Assembly: GCA_028284675.1 (NCBI GenBank)
Contig: JANQRI010000015.1
Location: 133,828-197,827, forward strand
Direction of reading: 5' to 3'
Source of the DNA: Gammaproteobacteria bacterium
GTDB lineage: Bacteria; Pseudomonadota; Gammaproteobacteria; HTCC5015
Length of the DNA stretch: 64,000 nucleotides
Position numbers and translations under genes: made by a program. The notes under the pieces are model-generated. The model did not search any database and had not been told where the DNA came from. It was given only the letters and a program-made list of their open reading frames with translations. Below, in pieces: positions 61,180 to 64,000 of this stretch (within the stretch, counting starts at the first letter, position 1; every line of letters begins with the position of its first letter).

Positions 61180-61290
61180 ACCGTCCATAGATATTACTAT
61201 TGGCACTCCCGCTACACGGGTACGGGAACCACGGAACCCAAAGTTATCAGACTTTACTGAGCTTAAGAGGAGTTACACAAGCACTCCCGT
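61179..61290 (+). repeat. RNA-3'-abutting repeat element, short copy (copy B)
   Basis: Starting at the base after the CCA of the attR copy (AACCGTCCATAGATATTACT), this matches copy A at 26975-27205 in the same orientation: both have GGCACTCCCG 23 bases after CCA, then GTACGGG, GGAACC, CAGACTTTACTGAGCTT and GAGTTACACAAGCACTCCCG. Copy B lacks about 90 bases of the centre of copy A. GCACTCCCG repeats at 61203 and 61281. Before the island inserted, this element directly followed ssrA. Confidence 0.75.
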
Positions 61291-61365
61291 TCTAGGGATG
61301 TTTAACCACAGACGCCTCACGAGTCGGACAGCACGATTCAATTATAAAAGCTACCTTCTTTTGAA

Positions 61366-61662
61366 TTACGCCGGAGGCCGATAAGGTTTCACCTGAATAG
61401 CATCAGCATGCTGCCGTGCTTTAGCGAGATCATAGCTGGCTTGTATTTTTAACAAATGATCAGCTTTAGGTCCGAAAGCTTTTTCAATCCGGATTGCCAT
61501 TTCAGGCGAGAGCGCCGATTTTTCATTCAATAGTTTGGACAATGTGGGCCGTGCAACTTGTAATATTTCAGCTGCTTGTTTCACATCGAGGTTAAGTGCT
61601 TGAATCACTTCTTCGCGAATGATTTCACCGGGGTGGCTTGGGAATTTAATACTCATTTTCAT
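61366..61662 (-). CDS. higA: HigA-type antitoxin (XRE helix-turn-helix)
   Basis: A 98-residue protein typical of HigA/VapI antitoxins (FPSHPGEIIREEVIQALNLD, QAAEILQVARPTLSKLLNE, MAIRIEKAFGPKADHLLKIQ). The ATG at 61662 (or 61656) is preferred over a GTG at 61680 next to the toxin stop. It follows a ParE-type toxin gene rather than a HigB gene, an unusual order. Confidence 0.85.
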   Translation of the reverse strand: MKMSIKFPSHPGEIIREEVIQALNLDVKQAAEILQVARPTLSKLLNEKSALSPEMAIRIEKAFGPKADHLLKIQASYDLAKARQHADAIQVKPYRPPA

Positions 61663-61680
61663 ACCATGCACTGATAGCAC

Positions 61681-61959
61681 CTAACCAGGCCAGCGCTGTT
61701 TACTATGAATGACGCTAAGCACCTGCAACTCATTATCTGCGACCCGATAAATCAGCAAATATGGAGTGTGATTTACCACCCATTCGCGAGTGCCGGATAC
61801 CCTGCCCATACGTCCCATTTGTGGCTGTCTTAGTAATAGTTTTGCTGAATCAGCTATCTGCTGCGCCACTTGCTGAGCGGCAAGCGGATTGTCTTGGGCA
61901 ATGTATTCTTGAGCTTGTTTGAGTTGATTAAGAGCGCGCCTGGTCCATTTCAGTTTCAA
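61681..61959 (-). CDS. RelE/ParE-family toxin
   Basis: A 92-residue protein with the ParE/RelE pattern KLKWTRRALNQLKQAQEYIA, QPQMGRMGRVSGTREWVV and PYLLIYRVADNELQVLSVIH. A TTG at 61959 after GGAG gives the family N-terminus; an ATG at 61980 adds seven residues. It overlaps the upstream antitoxin gene and ends directly before the HigA-like gene. ParE toxins poison gyrase; RelE toxins cleave mRNA; this sequence looks closer to ParE. Confidence 0.88.
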   Translation of the reverse strand: MKLKWTRRALNQLKQAQEYIAQDNPLAAQQVAQQIADSAKLLLRQPQMGRMGRVSGTREWVVNHTPYLLIYRVADNELQVLSVIHSKQRWPG

Positions 61960-62158
61960 TTTGGACTCCCCACCTCTCAAACGTTTCTTTTACGTCTTCG
62001 TCATTAGCGAAGTCACTTCTAAGTGCTTCTGCCAGCCCCATTTCCGCTTCCTGGCGCACATAGGCCTCATAGGCAACGTCTTTCCAGGTCGCATTGCTAG
62101 GTAGTTGATCGGCTAAAGAATGCAAAGCCTGCTTGATATCGTGTCCATCAGTGCTCAT
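61928..62158 (-). CDS. Putative antitoxin upstream of the ParE-type toxin
   Basis: A 76-residue acidic protein (MSTDGHDIKQALHSLADQLP, VAYEAYVRQEAEMGLAEALR). The context, AGGAGT ribosome-binding site and overlap with the toxin gene mark it as the cognate antitoxin. No classic DNA-binding fold is evident, which may be why a helix-turn-helix HigA-like protein is also encoded. Confidence 0.82.
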   Translation of the reverse strand: MSTDGHDIKQALHSLADQLPSNATWKDVAYEAYVRQEAEMGLAEALRSDFANDEDVKETFERWGVQIETEMDQARS

Positions 62159-62391
62159 AGTGTACTCCTAAATTCATTGATCGAAGCATAGCACTTATTG
62201 ATATTTGGGTTCTATATCTCATAGTATTGGTCTGACGACACTCGCCTTAGGCACTCATGGCAACCGGAAAAAACGTTAGAGCATCCTCAGAAAATGAACA
62301 GTAAATCAATAACTTATGAATTTTTATTCAAATAACGCTGCCGTAGAGCACGAGCCACAGAAAAAACTTACGTTATAAATATCACAGGCCC

Positions 62392-63267
62392 TTACCCCAA
62401 ATAACGCGTCGTTAAATCCTGCTTCAACAGTGCGGATAACTTATTAACATCTTCAACGAAATACTCTTTTAACTCCTGCAATACCGCTTCCGATACAGGT
62501 TTTTTTTCAATGCGCTTTTGATTGAACTCACCGATCCGCTTCATAATATTCAAACGCTCGATACCGAGTACCTTTTTAATGCCTGTCGCCATGGATTCTA
62601 CAAACTTAGGCGAATGCCGGATAAAGTTCTCCAATCCTTTGCTTCTGACGGTTTTGCTTGCGTTCACTCTGGGAAACTCCGTGCGCTGATCGTCGGGTAA
62701 ACCCAGGAACTCAAGAATTTTGGAATACTCCTGCTGGATATTTTTAAAGAAGTCTTCATAAACCAGAATTTTAACCTGTGATTCCGGGAAGTGTTCCAAT
62801 AGCCGTTCTGTCTGCAATCCCAGCTTTGCTATTTCGCCGTAACGCACTAACGGATTATCAGTTGTAAACTGATTACGCCAGGCCGTTACAAAATCCGTTT
62901 CCGTGTCCCAGCCACTATACAAATGCTGGGTGTGCATAGACTGAACCAGCTCAACCGGGTTCCTGACCAGCGCAATAATTTTCGCATCCGGAGCATGTTC
63001 TTTCAGCTGCTTAATTGCTTCGCTTGAATACATATACCAGACCGATGCTTCGCCAAGCACTGTATGCTCATTTGACGCTTCAGAGAAAAGCGCCAGATAA
63101 TCTTCCATCGCCTGCATTTCCCGAATCGACGGAAAGTCGTAGCAGAAAAAATTAGGTTCTTTTATATATGGCATAAACACCTGAGGATGTTCACACAAAT
63201 AACAATACAACGCTGTTGTTCCACACTTGGGTGCGCCAACAATAAAAAAATTGGGCCGCTGACTCAT
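62392..63267 (-). CDS. Sulfotransferase family protein
   Basis: A 291-residue cytoplasmic enzyme with the PAPS 5'-phosphosulfate loop FFIVGAPKCGTTALYCYL and the 3'-phosphate segment ALVRNPVELVQSMHTQHLYS, as in heparan N-sulfotransferase-like bacterial proteins. It transfers sulfate to an unknown acceptor, probably a glycan or lipid. GGAG seven bases before the ATG at 63267 fixes the start; an upstream in-frame start adds seven residues. It stands alone. Confidence 0.9.
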   Translation of the reverse strand: MSQRPNFFIVGAPKCGTTALYCYLCEHPQVFMPYIKEPNFFCYDFPSIREMQAMEDYLALFSEASNEHTVLGEASVWYMYSSEAIKQLKEHAPDAKIIALVRNPVELVQSMHTQHLYSGWDTETDFVTAWRNQFTTDNPLVRYGEIAKLGLQTERLLEHFPESQVKILVYEDFFKNIQQEYSKILEFLGLPDDQRTEFPRVNASKTVRSKGLENFIRHSPKFVESMATGIKKVLGIERLNIMKRIGEFNQKRIEKKPVSEAVLQELKEYFVEDVNKLSALLKQDLTTRYLG

Positions 63268-63697
63268 TAAATCACTCCTGATCACCAATTATTTACGGGC
63301 AAATGCTTAGGCGCGCTAAACTTAACAGAGCTCAGAACATGAGTAAATCAAAATCCAGGGTTTCTGTTTTATAACTTGAGTAATATGGCCGACATCATTT
63401 TTTAGCATCTATAGCCGCAAACGATTCGAAATATAAAAAGTACCTCTAAAAATCTGGGTTTTGTTTACAGGGTAACCGCAGGCACATGCAGAAGCGTAAT
63501 GTACAAACAATGCATGAGCATTCGAGTATGCCCGCAACATCGCCAGCGGACAAAAAGGTCCTTTTTAAGGGTGCCCTAAACTTTAGTCATATAAAAAAGA
63601 CTGAATTTACAGCACTTTACTATCGCTTACGTTCAATATGCAGGCTTGTTTGAATTTGGCATAGTCTGCCTATCACTAACAATAGGCACAGCAGACG
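63268..63697. other. Intergenic stretch before the last ORF
   Basis: About 430 bases with no convincing gene. A short palindromic AAAAAGG-T-CCTTTTT occurs near 63553-63567. It must contain the promoter of the sulfotransferase gene on the minus strand and of the last ORF on the plus strand; neither could be assigned. Confidence 0.3.
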
Positions 63698-64000
63698 ATG
63701 GCAATTAACGAAAACAGCGGTATCATAATCAATACTCCCAACAGCATAGGTCCAGGCCAATCCGGCCCACAGGCCAATGATGTTGCGTCGCGGCTGCTGA
63801 ATGAGCGGATTATTCAGGAATCGCAGCTGCAGAATGCCCAATTAAATCAAAAGTTGCGCTATCCGGTGCTGATAGCCGGGAGCCCGAAAGGCATCCAGGG
63901 TGGCCCTCAATTAATGACGCGTCCGTCGATGCTGGACAAACCTGTGAATCCGACGCGGATGACGCCAAGCAATACGCCGTTTAACAATTTTAACGGTGCC
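63698..64000 (+). CDS. Start of an uncharacterised protein, cut by the window end
   Basis: An open frame of 101 codons running off the window. It begins MAINENSGIIINTPNSIGPG and is rich in Asn, Gln, Pro and Gly (GPQAND, QLQNAQLNQKL, PSNTPFNNFNG), low in hydrophobic residues and without a signal peptide. The ribosome-binding site is weak. This could be the disordered N-terminus of a larger protein. No family is recognised. Confidence 0.5.
   Translation, partial: MAINENSGIIINTPNSIGPGQSGPQANDVASRLLNERIIQESQLQNAQLNQKLRYPVLIAGSPKGIQGGPQLMTRPSMLDKPVNPTRMTPSNTPFNNFNGA

Noticed and set aside
1..64000. CRISPR arrays, insertion sequences, rRNA genes and prophage structural genes
   Set aside because: Looked for and not found: no regularly spaced repeats, transposase motifs, rRNA segments or capsid/tail genes were seen.

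Overview
The window reads as a chromosomal segment of a heterotrophic gammaproteobacterium of moderate G+C. Supporting signs are a complete ccoNOQP-ccoGHIS set for cbb3 oxidase, a single-chain PurL of about 1,300 residues, EttA, UvrB, a one-piece tmRNA whose tag reads ANDDNFALAA, and a perfect FNR-type box. The species cannot be named from sequence alone.

Layout. 1-2.4 kb: a FixL-like haem-PAS kinase, FixJ, and a third protein that is a degenerate receiver. 2.4-3.4 kb: a D-lactate dehydrogenase-type enzyme on the minus strand. 3.5-11.8 kb: the cbb3 operon with its copper and assembly genes, plausibly the target of the oxygen-sensing pair. 11.8-12.8 kb: a tandem UspA protein behind an FNR box. 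12.8-13.9 kb: AT-rich DNA with one small acidic ORF. 14-15 kb: a ParD-like antitoxin and zeta-toxin pair under a promoter holding a perfect inverted repeat. 15-20.9 kb, minus strand: a beta-propeller glycosidase, xylB, xylA and acs. 21.4-26.6 kb: two convergent sensory kinases, a GAF-PAS NarX type and a CheB-CheR-PAS-kinase giant. 26.9-27.3 kb: a repeat element abutting tRNA-Val. 27.4-42.2 kb: housekeeping genes (lcat-like lipoprotein, uvrB, aspartate aminotransferase, pentapeptide protein, molybdenum-carrier-like protein, DASS transporter, ettA, an unknown protein, purL).

42.4-61.2 kb: ssrA followed by an 18.4-kb integrative island. The boundaries are a 16-bp direct repeat of the ssrA 3' end (42767-42782 and 61164-61179), with a P4-type integrase just inside. 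The island carries a six-gene type I restriction-modification operon with a DUF262/DUF1524 gene inserted between hsdS and hsdR. A divergent pair of uncharacterised genes (55268-57198) lies next to it, then an AlpA regulator, a TOPRIM/DUF3987 primase-like protein and two small proteins. A repeated TTGTAATACAA operator occurs at two distant island promoters.

61.2-64 kb: back on the chromosome, with a second copy of the RNA-abutting repeat, a three-gene toxin-antitoxin cluster, a sulfotransferase and the start of an unknown ORF.

The most interesting signals are (1) a repeat that starts at the CCA end of both tRNA-Val and (before island insertion) tmRNA, in the same orientation; (2) the unrecognised two-gene unit divergent from the restriction operon; (3) the shared island operator; and (4) the phosphomimetic-looking receiver beside FixLJ. 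All domain calls come from reading motifs; no database search was run.
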